Source: an uncultured Oscillibacter sp. (GTDB lineage Bacteria; Bacillota; Clostridia; Oscillospirales; Oscillospiraceae). Taken from it: a stretch of DNA of 45,992 nucleotides. The stretch is taken from the NCBI GenBank assembly GCA_947382875.1, contig CANDBG010000018.1, positions 1 to 45,992 on the forward strand, given 5' to 3'. Numbering within the stretch: position 1 is the stretch's first letter; every line of letters begins with the position of its first letter. The notes beneath the pieces are model-generated. The model was not told the DNA's origin. It made no database searches and saw only the letters and a list, made by a program, of their open reading frames with translations. Below are positions 38,698-45,992 of this stretch, piece by piece. The position numbers and the translations under genes were made by a program.

Positions 38698-40062
38698 TTA
38701 TTTGAAGCGCTTTTTCCGTCCGAAGCCGTAGAGACGGGAATTTTTCCGGCCGCCCATCTGGGGAACCCGGCCTTTGCTCATCTGCTTTGTGAGCTGCTGC
38801 ATGACCTCGAACTGCTTCAAAAGACGGTTTACGTCAACCACTTCCAGGCCACAGCCTGCGGCAATCCGTTTTTTGCGGCTGGCGTTCAGAATTTGCGGAT
38901 TTTCCCGTTCCAGGGGGGTCATGGAGAGGATAATGGCCTCTGTGTGGGCCATCATTTTTTCATCAATGGAAGCCCCTTCCAGCTGCTTTCCCAGTCCGCC
39001 GGGCATCATGCCCAGGAGCTGGGTCAGATCACCCATGTTCCGGAGCTGCTGAAGCTGGTCGTAGTAATCCTGAAGCGTAAAGCGGTTTTTGCGGAGCTTT
39101 TCCTCCAGCTTGGCGGCCTGTTTTTCGTCATAGGCGGCTTCCGCCTTTTCGATGAAGGAGAGCAAGTCGCCCATGCCCAGAATCCGGGAGGCCATACGGT
39201 CCGGATGGAAGGGCTCAATCATATCCAGCTTTTCGCCGGTGCCCGCGAATTTGATCGGCTTACCGGTAGCCGCGCGAATCGTGAGGGCCGCGCCGCCGCG
39301 GGCGTCGCCGTCGAGCTTGGTGAGAATCACGCCGTCAATGCCCAGGGCTTCGTCAAAGGCCGTCGCGGCGTTGACGGCATCCTGACCGGTCATGGCGTCG
39401 ACCACCAGAAGAATTTCATTGGGATGGACGGCGGCTTTCATCCGTTTCAGTTCTTCCATCAGGGCTTCGTCCACGTGCAGACGGCCTGCCGTGTCCAGGA
39501 AAACCATGTCGCTGCCGTGGTCCTTCGCGTGGCGGACAGCGGCCTCCGCAATCTTTACCGGGTCGCCCTGGCCCTGCTCGAAAACCGGCAGGTTCATCTG
39601 TCCGCCGACAACCTTCAGCTGTTCGATGGCGGCAGGACGGTACACGTCGCAGGCCGCCAGCAGAGGCCGCTTTTGGTACTGCCTGCGCATCAAACCGCCA
39701 AGTTTGGCGGTGGTGGTGGTTTTTCCGGAGCCTTGCAGACCCACCATCATCACAACAGTCGGTCCATTGTTTGCCATTGTCAGCCGAGCGTTGGAGCCGC
39801 CCATAAGGTTTGTCAGTTCCTCATTAACGATTTTGACAACCTGCTGGGCCGGCGTCAGACTGTCCAGCACGTCGGAGCCGACGGCCCGTTCGGTCACGGA
39901 AGCGACAAACTCCTTGACCACCTTATAACCCACATCGGCTTCCAGGAGCGCCAGACGGACCTCGCGCATGGCTTCCCGCACGTCATTTTCGGTGAGACGG
40001 CCCTTGCCCCGGAGGCGTTTGAATGCAGCGTTCAGTTTTTCGGTCAATCCTTCAAATGCCAT
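38698..40062 (-). CDS. ffh: signal recognition particle protein Ffh
   Basis: 454 residues. N and G domains with the P-loop GLQGSGKTTTTAKLGG (near 106-121), then DTAGRLHVDEALM, TKLDGDARGG, and a methionine-rich M domain whose conserved ILNASRKKRIAAGCG helix binds SRP RNA. It targets nascent membrane and secreted proteins to FtsY and the translocon. Ends in a basic RKKRFK tail. Starts 4 bases after ylxM ends; operon order as in Bacillus. Confidence 0.98.
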   Translation of the reverse strand: MAFEGLTEKLNAAFKRLRGKGRLTENDVREAMREVRLALLEADVGYKVVKEFVASVTERAVGSDVLDSLTPAQQVVKIVNEELTNLMGGSNARLTMANNGPTVVMMVGLQGSGKTTTTAKLGGLMRRQYQKRPLLAACDVYRPAAIEQLKVVGGQMNLPVFEQGQGDPVKIAEAAVRHAKDHGSDMVFLDTAGRLHVDEALMEELKRMKAAVHPNEILLVVDAMTGQDAVNAATAFDEALGIDGVILTKLDGDARGGAALTIRAATGKPIKFAGTGEKLDMIEPFHPDRMASRILGMGDLLSFIEKAEAAYDEKQAAKLEEKLRKNRFTLQDYYDQLQQLRNMGDLTQLLGMMPGGLGKQLEGASIDEKMMAHTEAIILSMTPLERENPQILNASRKKRIAAGCGLEVVDVNRLLKQFEVMQQLTKQMSKGRVPQMGGRKNSRLYGFGRKKRFK

Positions 40063-40066
40063 AAGC

Positions 40067-40432
40067 TCATTCCTTCAGTGCGTCCGCCTCCTCGCAGATC
40101 ATGTCTGTGAGCTGCCGGATGCGGCGGTCGTCGTAGTAACGATAGTTGATTTTCTGAATCTCCGCGGCGGCGGATGCAATCGCGTCCAGGTGGGCGCCGC
40201 GGGAAAGAAACCGCTTGATAATCCCGGTTTTGTCCTCCATGTCCTGCATCACGGTTTCCGCCCGGACAATCACATCCCGGACGCCCTGACGGGAGATTCC
40301 GGCGTTTTCAGCGATTTCGGCAAGAGAGAGGTCCTCATTGTAATAGAGGTCGAAAAACTCCTTTTGCCGTTCGGTCAGGAGTTCCCCGTAAAAATCAAAG
40401 AGCATCGTCATGCGGTAAGTTTGGTTTTTCAA
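40067..40432 (-). CDS. ylxM: YlxM-type helix-turn-helix protein of the SRP operon
   Basis: 121 residues if started at the TTG at 40432, which has AAGGGGG 9 bases upstream and gives the family-like start LKNQTYRMTMLFDFYG; an ATG at 40411 would remove 7 residues. HTH region: LSLAEIAENAGISRQGVRDVIVRAE. YlxM-family proteins bind the SRP/FtsY system or regulate it; the exact role differs among species. First gene of ylxM-ffh-rpsP-khpA, directly behind the promoter at 40479-40507. Confidence 0.9.
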   Translation of the reverse strand: MKNQTYRMTMLFDFYGELLTERQKEFFDLYYNEDLSLAEIAENAGISRQGVRDVIVRAETVMQDMEDKTGIIKRFLSRGAHLDAIASAAAEIQKINYRYYDDRRIRQLTDMICEEADALKE

Positions 40433-40478
40433 GAGGCCGCCCCCTTCTGTAAAGTTCGACGCCTTTACAACGAAAACT

Positions 40479-40507
40479 AGTTTACCCGATTTTCCCCTGC
40501 TTGTCAA
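40479..40507 (-). promoter_or_regulatory. sigma-A promoter of the ylxM-ffh operon
   Basis: Minus strand: -35 TTGACA (40502-40507), 17-base spacer, -10 TAAACT (40479-40484), about 50 bases before the ylxM start. Confidence 0.85.
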
Positions 40508-40543
40508 GGGCGAAAAAGAGAGAATTTTGACAAAACCGGAAAA

Positions 40544-40894
40544 TCATGAAATTGCAGGAATGTCTGTTGGATAAACGCGGGTACAGTTTTCCAGTTTCTC
40601 CGTCTCTTTGGGGGAAATATAAATTTCCGCGGACTGGGAGAGATCGTTTTCCAGAAAACGCTCGTCCTGAAAAAGCCGAAGGATTTTGGGCCAGTTTGCC
40701 GCTGCGTCCTCCGTTTCCAGCCAGAGTCCCAGAAGCGGCCCCGGCTGTCCCTCCGGGGCGTCAATGTAGTCATAGCCGTTGTCCTGGACGGCTTTTTTTG
40801 TGACTTCCTCAATGCGGTCGGGAATTGCGTAGCGCAGATCCAGGTCAGGGTTTTCCAGCTTTCCGGGATTTAATGCAATGACAATCGTCTGCAT
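40544..40894 (-). CDS. uncharacterised 116-residue protein
   Basis: I do not recognise a family. It starts with a hydrophobic strand MQTIVIALNPGKLENPDLDLRYAIPDRIEEV, then ...QPGPLLGLWLETEDAAANWPKILRLFQDERFLENDLSQSAEIYIS, and looks like a small alpha/beta cytoplasmic protein; no signal, membrane segment or metal cluster. AAAAAGGAGG lies upstream of the ATG and a well-spaced promoter at 40925-40953, so expression is likely. It is divergent from the M19 dipeptidase gene, with back-to-back -35 boxes only 4 bases apart. Confidence 0.8.
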   Translation of the reverse strand: MQTIVIALNPGKLENPDLDLRYAIPDRIEEVTKKAVQDNGYDYIDAPEGQPGPLLGLWLETEDAAANWPKILRLFQDERFLENDLSQSAEIYISPKETEKLENCTRVYPTDIPAIS

Positions 40895-40924
40895 GGCGGA
40901 CCTCCTTTTTAACTGTATGTGAAT

Positions 40925-40953
40925 ATTTTATCATGAGCGGCTGCATTTGTCCA
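40925..40953 (-). promoter_or_regulatory. sigma-A promoter of the 116-residue gene
   Basis: Minus strand: -35 TGGACA (40948-40953), 17-base spacer, -10 TAAAAT (40925-40930). Confidence 0.75.
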
Positions 40954-40957
40954 CCAC

Positions 40958-40986
40958 TTGCGCCGGGGGCTGTGAAATGCTATACT
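40958..40986 (+). promoter_or_regulatory. sigma-A promoter of the M19 dipeptidase gene
   Basis: -35-like TTGCGC (40958-40963), 17-base spacer, -10 TATACT (40981-40986). It lies back to back with the minus-strand promoter, so one bound polymerase may hinder the other. Confidence 0.65.
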
Positions 40987-41027
40987 GAGTCAGACCTTTT
41001 TGCGGTAGGATTGAAAGGAGTTTTTTC

Positions 41028-41984
41028 ATGGTTTTTGATGCGCATGCTGATTTGTTTTATGATGTAACCCGCCGGCGTCTGGCGGGAGAAACCCACGTGC
41101 TGGAACGCCGTCATCTGGACCGCCTCCGCCAGGGCGGAATCGAAGGGATCGCGCTGGCGTACTGGTATGGAACCGGCAGTGAGGACGAAGCGTTCTGGAA
41201 GGAAATTCCAAATATAAGCACAGCCTCGGACCGCCTGAGAGTTATGCAGGACTGTGCGCGGGCGGAACTGGCGGAGTGCCCCTGGCTGACCGCAGTCCGC
41301 ACGGCGCAGGAGGCGGAGGAAGCAAAGGCGGCCGGAAAGATGTACGCGTTTTTGTGCATCGAAGGCATGGAGGGCGTACAGAATCTGGAGGAAATCGATC
41401 TTCTGGCGGAGTCCGGCGTACGGACTGCCATGCTGACGTGGAACGAGGAAAACCAATTTGCCGCCGGAGCCAAACAGGACCCGGAGAAGGGCTTGACGGA
41501 ATTGGGCCGTCAGGCGGTCCGGCGTCTGGGGGACCGGGGCGTTCTGCTCGACGTATCCCACCTGAGTGACGGCAGTCTCCGGGACGTTCTGAAAATTGCG
41601 CAGGGCCCCGTGATTGCGTCGCACTCCAACTGCCGCGCCCTGTGCGACGTCCGCCGCAACCTGACGGACGACCAGCTCCGGGCCATTCGGGACGCCGGCG
41701 GCGTGGTTGGAATAAACGTTACCAACACGTTTGTGCATGAGGACCCGGCGAAGCAGACGGCGGAAATGCTGGCGCTCCACGCCGCACACATTGCAGATGT
41801 GATTGGCGTGGAGCGCGTGGGCTGCGGATTTGATTTTTGTGAGTTCATGGGGCCGGGCAACGAAGGGGTATTGAAGGATTGCACCTGCATTCCGGACTTT
41901 TTCGCCTGCCTGGAACGTCTGGGCATGAACGCCCGGGAACGTCAGATGGTTGCAGCGGAAAACTTCCTGCGCGTCCTGGCCTGA
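41028..41984 (+). CDS. membrane dipeptidase (peptidase family M19)
   Basis: 318 residues. Zinc-site pattern of the renal-dipeptidase family: DAHAD at 4-8, the bridging Glu in CIEGMEG (near 110), and histidines in DVSHLSD and ASHSNCRAL. The RRNLTDDQLRAI segment is also typical. These enzymes cleave dipeptides (including D-amino-acid-containing ones); no signal peptide or lipid anchor is visible, so cytoplasmic. Ribosome site GAAAGGAG. The stop lies only 7 bases from the clpC stop on the other strand and no terminator separates them. Confidence 0.94.
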   Translation: MVFDAHADLFYDVTRRRLAGETHVLERRHLDRLRQGGIEGIALAYWYGTGSEDEAFWKEIPNISTASDRLRVMQDCARAELAECPWLTAVRTAQEAEEAKAAGKMYAFLCIEGMEGVQNLEEIDLLAESGVRTAMLTWNEENQFAAGAKQDPEKGLTELGRQAVRRLGDRGVLLDVSHLSDGSLRDVLKIAQGPVIASHSNCRALCDVRRNLTDDQLRAIRDAGGVVGINVTNTFVHEDPAKQTAEMLALHAAHIADVIGVERVGCGFDFCEFMGPGNEGVLKDCTCIPDFFACLERLGMNARERQMVAAENFLRVLA

Positions 41985-41991
41985 AACGGCG

Positions 41992-44475
41992 TTATTTTGT
42001 GACGCAAAGCGTTCCGTTTTCCAGCTTTTTGACGTGAATCTCTCCGTCCTCGACGCAGAGACTTGCCGTGTCGCCTTCCTTGAGGGTGCCGTCCAGCATC
42101 CGCTCTGCCACGGCGTCTTCAACCTTGTTCTGGATGCAGCGGCGGAGCGGACGCGCGCCATATTTCGGATCAAAGCCCTCCTTGGCAAGTTCGGCAACGG
42201 CGTCGTTTCCGGCGTCCAGATGCAGGCCCATGGTCTCCATGCGGGTGGAAACCGTGTTCAGCATCCGCTTTGCAACTTCGCGGATATCGTCCTCGTTCAG
42301 GGCGCGGAAAACAATGATGTCGTCAATGCGGTTCAGGAATTCCGGACGGAACGTCTGGCGCAGCTCGGACATGACGGTTTCCTTCGCCTGCTGAAACTTC
42401 TGCTCGGCGTCCTCTTTAGCCTCCTGGGCGGCGGAGAAGCCCAGACGCGTTCCGGCGGTGGTGAGGCTCTTGGCCCCGATGTTGCTGGTCATTACGATCA
42501 CGCTGTTTTTGAAATCCACCGTACGGCCCTGGGAATCGGTAATCCGACCGTCGTCCAGGATTTGCAGCAGAATGTTCCATACGTCTTCGTGCGCTTTTTC
42601 GATCTCGTCAAAGAGGATCACGGAATAGGGCTTTCTGCGAACTTTTTCCGTAAGCTGTCCGCCCTCGTCGTGGCCGACGTAGCCCGGAGGGGAGCCAATC
42701 AGACGGGAGACCGTATGCCGCTCCATATACTCGGACATGTCAATCCGGACCATGGCGGATTCGTCGCCGAACATGGCTTCCGCAAGAGATTTGCACAGCT
42801 CGGTTTTGCCTACGCCCGTGGGACCCAGGAACAGGAAGGAACCAGTCGGACGTTTGGGGTCCTTCAGGCCGACGCGTCCGCGCCGTATGGCGCGCGCCAC
42901 AGCTTGAACCGCCTCGTCCTGCCCCACAACGCGCTCATGGAGAATTTCCTCCATACGCAGGAGCCGTACGCCTTCGTCCTCGGTGAGCCGGGTGACGGGG
43001 ATGCCGGTCCAGCCGGACACCACCGCGGCAATGTCTTCCGCCGTCACCGGACGGTGTTCGCGAGCGCTCTTGCGGCGTTTGTCCCGCTCGATCTCAATTT
43101 GTTCCTGGTAGTCCTTTTCGATATCCCGGAGCTTGGCGGCGGTTTCGTAATCCTGATGTTCAATCGCGGCTTCCTTGTCCTTGGAAAGCGCCGCGACCTT
43201 TTCTTCCAAACTCTTGAGTTCAGGGGAAAGTTCTTCTTCCTCCATGCGTACCCGGGAAGCGGCTTCGTCCATCAGGTCGATGGCCTTGTCGGGGAGGAAG
43301 CGGTCGCTGATATAGCGGCTGGAAAGACTGACGGCCGCTTCCAGGGCCTCGTCAGTCACCTGGAGTTTATGATGGGATTCGTACTTGGGGCGCAGACCCT
43401 TGAGGATTTCCAGAGAGGCTTCCGGGCTGGGTTCGCCCACCTGTACGGGCTGGAAGCGGCGTTCCAGGGCGGCGTCTTTTTCGATATACTTCCGGTATTC
43501 ATTGAGGGTCGTTGCGCCGATGACGCGAATTTCACCACGGCCCAGAGCGGGCTTGATAATATTGGCGGCATCCACGGCGCCCTCGGCGGAACCCGCGCCT
43601 ACGATGGTATGGAGTTCGTCGATAAACAGAATCACATCGCCGGCCCGGCGGACTTCCTCCAGCGCCTTTTTAATGCGTTCCTCAAATTCGCCCCGGTACT
43701 TGGTTCCGGCCACCATGCCGCTGAGGTCCAGAGACAGAATGCGCTTGTCAAGAAGATCGTCGGGAACGTCGCCCATAACGATTTTCCGTGCCAGGCCCTC
43801 CGCAATGGCGGTCTTGCCGACGCCGGGTTCGCCAATCAGACAAGGGTTGTTTTTCGTCCGGCGGGAGAGAATCTGAATCACACGCTGAATCTCCGTGTCG
43901 CGCCCGATAACCGGGTCCAGCTTGTTGGCACGGGCGTCGGCGGTGAGGTCGCGGGTGAATTCCCGGAGGGTTTTGTTCTGTCCGCCCTTGCCGGGGTCCT
44001 CCCTGACAGCGGAAGCCTTGTTTTGTCCCGTGCGGGGGGTGTCGTTGAGCTTCTTCATCAGCGCGGAATAGAGATGACGGGCGTCCACGCCGGCGGCTCG
44101 GAGAATCCGTACCGCCATGTTGTTGCCCTCCCGGAGCAGCCCTGCAAGAAGGTGTTCGGTGCCGACATAATTATAATTCCCGCGAATGGAATCCTCCATG
44201 GCGATTTCCACGACGCGGCGGGCGCGCGGGGTAAGGCCCTGGGCGGGGTTGCTGCCGGGAAGCCCTGCGCCGATGCTCTTTTTGATGATGGAAACGACCA
44301 TGTGGTCGGTCAGGCCCGCTTCGGTCAGGACGGTGTGTGCAATGCAATTCTCCTGGCGCATGAGTCCCAGCAGAAGGTGTTCGGTGCCCACATAGCCATG
44401 TCCCAGCTCTCCGGCGGCCTCCTGGCTGAAACGGAGGGCTTCCTCCGCTTTCGGACTGAATTTACGTTCGTTCAT
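41992..44475 (-). CDS. clpC: ClpC-type AAA+ chaperone/protease ATPase
   Basis: 827 residues. Two N-terminal Clp repeats (1-145), AAA-1 with Walker A GEPGVGKT (215-222) and FIDELH (284-289), a middle coiled domain with a UVR-like segment ([21 protein letters not shown], ~435-455), and AAA-2 with GPTGVGKT (551-558) and [15 protein letters not shown] loop near 675 supplies the ClpP-docking [V/L]GF tripeptide. It unfolds substrates for ClpP with the help of an adaptor such as McsA. Last gene of ctsR-mcsA-clpC. Confidence 0.97.
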   Translation of the reverse strand: MNERKFSPKAEEALRFSQEAAGELGHGYVGTEHLLLGLMRQENCIAHTVLTEAGLTDHMVVSIIKKSIGAGLPGSNPAQGLTPRARRVVEIAMEDSIRGNYNYVGTEHLLAGLLREGNNMAVRILRAAGVDARHLYSALMKKLNDTPRTGQNKASAVREDPGKGGQNKTLREFTRDLTADARANKLDPVIGRDTEIQRVIQILSRRTKNNPCLIGEPGVGKTAIAEGLARKIVMGDVPDDLLDKRILSLDLSGMVAGTKYRGEFEERIKKALEEVRRAGDVILFIDELHTIVGAGSAEGAVDAANIIKPALGRGEIRVIGATTLNEYRKYIEKDAALERRFQPVQVGEPSPEASLEILKGLRPKYESHHKLQVTDEALEAAVSLSSRYISDRFLPDKAIDLMDEAASRVRMEEEELSPELKSLEEKVAALSKDKEAAIEHQDYETAAKLRDIEKDYQEQIEIERDKRRKSAREHRPVTAEDIAAVVSGWTGIPVTRLTEDEGVRLLRMEEILHERVVGQDEAVQAVARAIRRGRVGLKDPKRPTGSFLFLGPTGVGKTELCKSLAEAMFGDESAMVRIDMSEYMERHTVSRLIGSPPGYVGHDEGGQLTEKVRRKPYSVILFDEIEKAHEDVWNILLQILDDGRITDSQGRTVDFKNSVIVMTSNIGAKSLTTAGTRLGFSAAQEAKEDAEQKFQQAKETVMSELRQTFRPEFLNRIDDIIVFRALNEDDIREVAKRMLNTVSTRMETMGLHLDAGNDAVAELAKEGFDPKYGARPLRRCIQNKVEDAVAERMLDGTLKEGDTASLCVEDGEIHVKKLENGTLCVTK

Positions 44476-44512
44476 ATATTTTCAACTTCCTTTCTTTGGA
44501 AATGTGTGTGGA

Positions 44513-44986
44513 TTACTGCTTTTCGGCTTCCAGAGCGCGAATCTGGTCCCGAAGTTCCGCGGCGCGCTCAAAGTTCTCCTGCTGAACCGCTTGCTGCATC
44601 TCAATACGAAGGGCGTTGAGCTGACGGGTCCTGGCAAATTCGTTCTGATCGTCCTGGTTCAAAAGCGCATCCTGCTTTTGTTCCTGGGGGGCCTGCGGCG
44701 TGCCCAAGGCAGGCATTCCGGCAAACAGATCGTCAAAGGGATCATCCAGCATCATCTGGCTCATGCGTCGGAAGGCGGCAATCATGGAGCCGGAGGGGAG
44801 AATTTCCTCAAAGGGATCGTTGTTAAACAGGCCCGGCAGCATCCCTGGGAAATGCCGCGCTGCTTTCCGGGTAAATCCCATTTTCTCGGCGCATTCACTG
44901 CACAGGTGTTTTTCGCTGAATTGTCCGTTGATGTTGCTCTGATAAACAAAGGTTACTTCATTCTTGCCACAATTTTCGCATTTCAT
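44513..44986 (-). CDS. mcsA: McsA-like zinc-finger/UVR adaptor protein
   Basis: 157 residues from the ATG at 44986 (GGAGG upstream; an earlier ATG is five codons out). N-terminal zinc site CENCG...CSEC, a glycine/proline middle, and a C-terminal UVR helix pair (LRIEMQQAVQQENFERAAELRDQIRALE). McsA activates the arginine kinase McsB and controls CtsR in Bacillus. Here the expected mcsB gene is missing between it and clpC, so its role may be restricted to ClpC. Confidence 0.9.
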   Translation of the reverse strand: MKCENCGKNEVTFVYQSNINGQFSEKHLCSECAEKMGFTRKAARHFPGMLPGLFNNDPFEEILPSGSMIAAFRRMSQMMLDDPFDDLFAGMPALGTPQAPQEQKQDALLNQDDQNEFARTRQLNALRIEMQQAVQQENFERAAELRDQIRALEAEKQ

Positions 44987-45073
44987 AATAAATTCCTCCA
45001 ATGCTGCATATATAAATATTCATGGCTGACAGGTGTTTCAAGCGCCCCGAAGGCTGCGAAAGCTCTTTTTTGG

Positions 45074-45101
45074 TTCCTTTTTTCTCTCGAGAAAAAAGGG
45101 A
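45074..45101. repeat. long-armed AT-rich palindrome between ctsR and mcsA
   Basis: CCTTTTTTCTC (45076-45086), TC, GAGAAAAAAGG (45089-45099), extending by two weak pairs; it begins just beyond the ctsR stop codon. There is no T-run on the ctsR side, so it is not a clean terminator. It resembles the palindrome at 33916-33947. Confidence 0.5.
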
Positions 45102-45554
45102 CTACACTTGCAGGATCAGGACGTTTTTCAGGATGCCGGCCCGAACCGGATCCCGCAGCTCACGGGGAACGGCGGCTAATGCCTTGTCTCCGATGGCGGC
45201 GAGGAGAACCCGGACGAGTTCCGCGTCCAGGGCCCCGGCCTGATTCAGATTGCTCAGGATCGCGCGGGCGGAAGGCAAATCAATCTGACTGCCCAGCGAA
45301 TTGATCACGTGCATCAGCAGTGTCTGACGGTCCACCTGTACGCGGGTAATCCGAATAAACCCGTTGCCGCCCCGGCGGCTCTCAACAATATAACCGCGTT
45401 CGGGGGAAAAGCGTGTGGACATCACATAGTTAATTTGACTGGGAACGCAATTGAATTTCTGCGCCAGGTCGTTCCGCTGCACTTCCAGAACGCCGTCGCC
45501 GGAGGCGTCCAGGCACTCTTGCAGGAAGCTGGCAATCAAATCGGAAATTCCCAT
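45102..45554 (-). CDS. ctsR: transcriptional repressor CtsR
   Basis: 150 residues from the ATG at 45554 (GAGGAG upstream), the usual length. Winged HTH: RNDLAQKFNCVPSQINYVMSTRF, then the beta-wing ESRRGGNGFIRITRV with the glycine-rich tip that senses heat. C-terminal dimer domain follows. CtsR represses clp genes by binding tandem heptads, and two such sites flank its own promoter here, so the operon is autoregulated. Confidence 0.96.
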   Translation of the reverse strand: MGISDLIASFLQECLDASGDGVLEVQRNDLAQKFNCVPSQINYVMSTRFSPERGYIVESRRGGNGFIRITRVQVDRQTLLMHVINSLGSQIDLPSARAILSNLNQAGALDAELVRVLLAAIGDKALAAVPRELRDPVRAGILKNVLILQV

Positions 45555-45577
45555 AGGCTCCGCTCCTCTCAATTGAC

Positions 45578-45594
45578 TTTGACTTTCTTTGATC
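45578..45594 (-). promoter_or_regulatory. CtsR operator, downstream copy
   Basis: On the minus strand GATCAAA-GAA-AGTCAAA, a 7-3-7 tandem heptad with one change from GGTCAAANANRGTCAAA. It lies in the 5' leader of the ctsR mRNA. Confidence 0.75.
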
Positions 45595-45608
45595 TTTTGT
45601 CTGACGAC

Positions 45609-45636
45609 AGTATACCACACCGCGCGAAAAAGTCAA
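45609..45636 (-). promoter_or_regulatory. sigma-A promoter of ctsR-mcsA-clpC
   Basis: Minus strand: -35 TTGACT (45631-45636), 16-base spacer, -10 TATACT (45609-45614) preceded by TGG (extended -10). Flanked by CtsR operators. Confidence 0.85.
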
Positions 45637-45645
45637 GAGGCAAAG

Positions 45646-45662
45646 TTTGACTTTCCTTGACC
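45646..45662 (-). promoter_or_regulatory. CtsR operator, upstream copy
   Basis: On the minus strand GGTCAAG-GAA-AGTCAAA, the tandem heptad with one change from the consensus, just upstream of the -35 box. Confidence 0.8.
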
Positions 45663-45763
45663 ATTTTGGAAACAAATTATGAACAGTTAGCATTGACAAA
45701 CCATCTTTCCCGGCGAATCTCTGGATTTCTGAAAATTTTCCTGTTAGAAGTTTCACAACCCTC

Positions 45764-45791
45764 TTGCATTTTTCAAATTCTATGCTACAAT
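45764..45791 (+). promoter_or_regulatory. sigma-A promoter of the ferredoxin gene
   Basis: -35 TTGCAT (45764-45769), 16-base spacer, -10 TACAAT (45786-45791) with TGC before it (extended -10). About 31 bases before the start codon. Confidence 0.7.
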
Positions 45792-45822
45792 GAGAATACA
45801 AATCAAATGGAGGTGCTTCCGA

Positions 45823-45992
45823 ATGGCTTACAAGATTACTTCTGCGTGCGTGAGCTGCGGTTCCTGCGCGGACGCTTGCCCCGCCGGCGCTATCAGCCAG
45901 GGCGATGACGCTTATGTCATCGACGCCGCCGCTTGCCTGGACTGCGGTTCTTGCTGCGACAGCTGCCCCAACGGCGCCATTGTTCCCGAGGA
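45823..45992 (+). CDS. 2[4Fe-4S] ferredoxin, 3' end outside the window
   Basis: First 56 residues; the gene continues past the edge, probably by only a few codons since the family is about 55-60 long. Two classical clusters: CVSCGSCADACP and CLDCGSCCDSCP, each Cys-x2-Cys-x2-Cys-x3-Cys-Pro, with one extra cysteine (CGSCCDS) in the second. GGAGGTG sits 7 bases upstream of the ATG. This is the kind of low-potential carrier that IorA/B uses, although it is encoded some 40 kb away from iorA. Confidence 0.95.
   Translation, partial: MAYKITSACVSCGSCADACPAGAISQGDDAYVIDAAACLDCGSCCDSCPNGAIVPE

Noticed and set aside
41950-44619. 889-codon open frame on the plus strand opposite clpC
   Set aside because: ClpC is certain on the other strand and the plus-strand translation has no recognisable domain or ribosome site.
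45002-45101. transposon end in the ctsR-mcsA gap
   Set aside because: Palindrome present, but no target duplication or transposase nearby; kept only as a repeat candidate.

Overview
The window is a gene-dense chromosomal stretch of a Gram-positive anaerobe. The likeliest source is a spore-forming clostridium of the Oscillospiraceae (Oscillibacter/Dysosmobacter/Lawsonibacter-like). The reasons are a GC-rich base composition, strong AGGAGG-type ribosome sites, sigma-A promoters, the Firmicutes sporulation/division run yabM-mazG-hup-yabO-yabP-yabQ-divIC-yabR, the CtsR-McsA-ClpC operon, HemZ, SepF and DivIVA, indolepyruvate:ferredoxin oxidoreductase, and a small 2[4Fe-4S] ferredoxin. The family-level assignment is an inference. 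I see no tRNA, rRNA, CRISPR array, insertion sequence or prophage.

Layout. 1-1424: end of an MreB-like gene and a PF06541-type membrane protein with a long coiled-coil tail. 1474-6175 (minus): a tightly overlapping operon iorA-iorB-small beta-grasp-like protein-FrhB-like iron-sulfur protein-ksgA, with an extended -10 promoter. 6466-16226 (plus): recJ, rel, a two-helix membrane peptide, dtd, a metallo-beta-lactamase protein, hemZ, a uridine-kinase-like gene, a zinc-ribbon protein and a purine nucleoside phosphorylase, probably one long transcript ending at a hairpin near 16357-16378. 16402-21105 (plus): lipid flippase (YabM/SpoVB type), mazG, hup, rqcP, yabP, yabQ, divIC, yabR.

21399-33853 (minus): mutS, CPBP protease, AEC transporter, mutL, DUF6440-like, flavodoxin-like reductase, miaA, hfq, HlyD-like adaptor, yggS, sepF, divIVA, HAD phosphatase. 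All are co-oriented with short gaps. 34185-34730: a small AT-richer accessory pair, an XRE regulator divergent from an 84-residue protein, with a near-consensus promoter inside a dyad operator. It sits between miaB (34727-36133, minus) and mutS, which are usually neighbours in clostridia. 36405-38087: glnS, with a near-consensus promoter and a strong terminator. 38137-40432 (minus): ylxM-ffh-rpsP-khpA. 40544-40894 (minus): an unknown gene divergent from an M19 dipeptidase (41028-41984). 41992-45554 (minus): ctsR-mcsA-clpC without mcsB, under two CtsR boxes. The window ends inside a ferredoxin gene.

Most genes are housekeeping. The least explained parts are the 85-residue beta-grasp-like protein inside the indolepyruvate oxidoreductase operon, the XRE/small-protein pair inserted between miaB and mutS, an orphan HlyD-like adaptor in the sepF-divIVA cluster, a possible attenuator before the flippase gene, and two long-armed intergenic palindromes.
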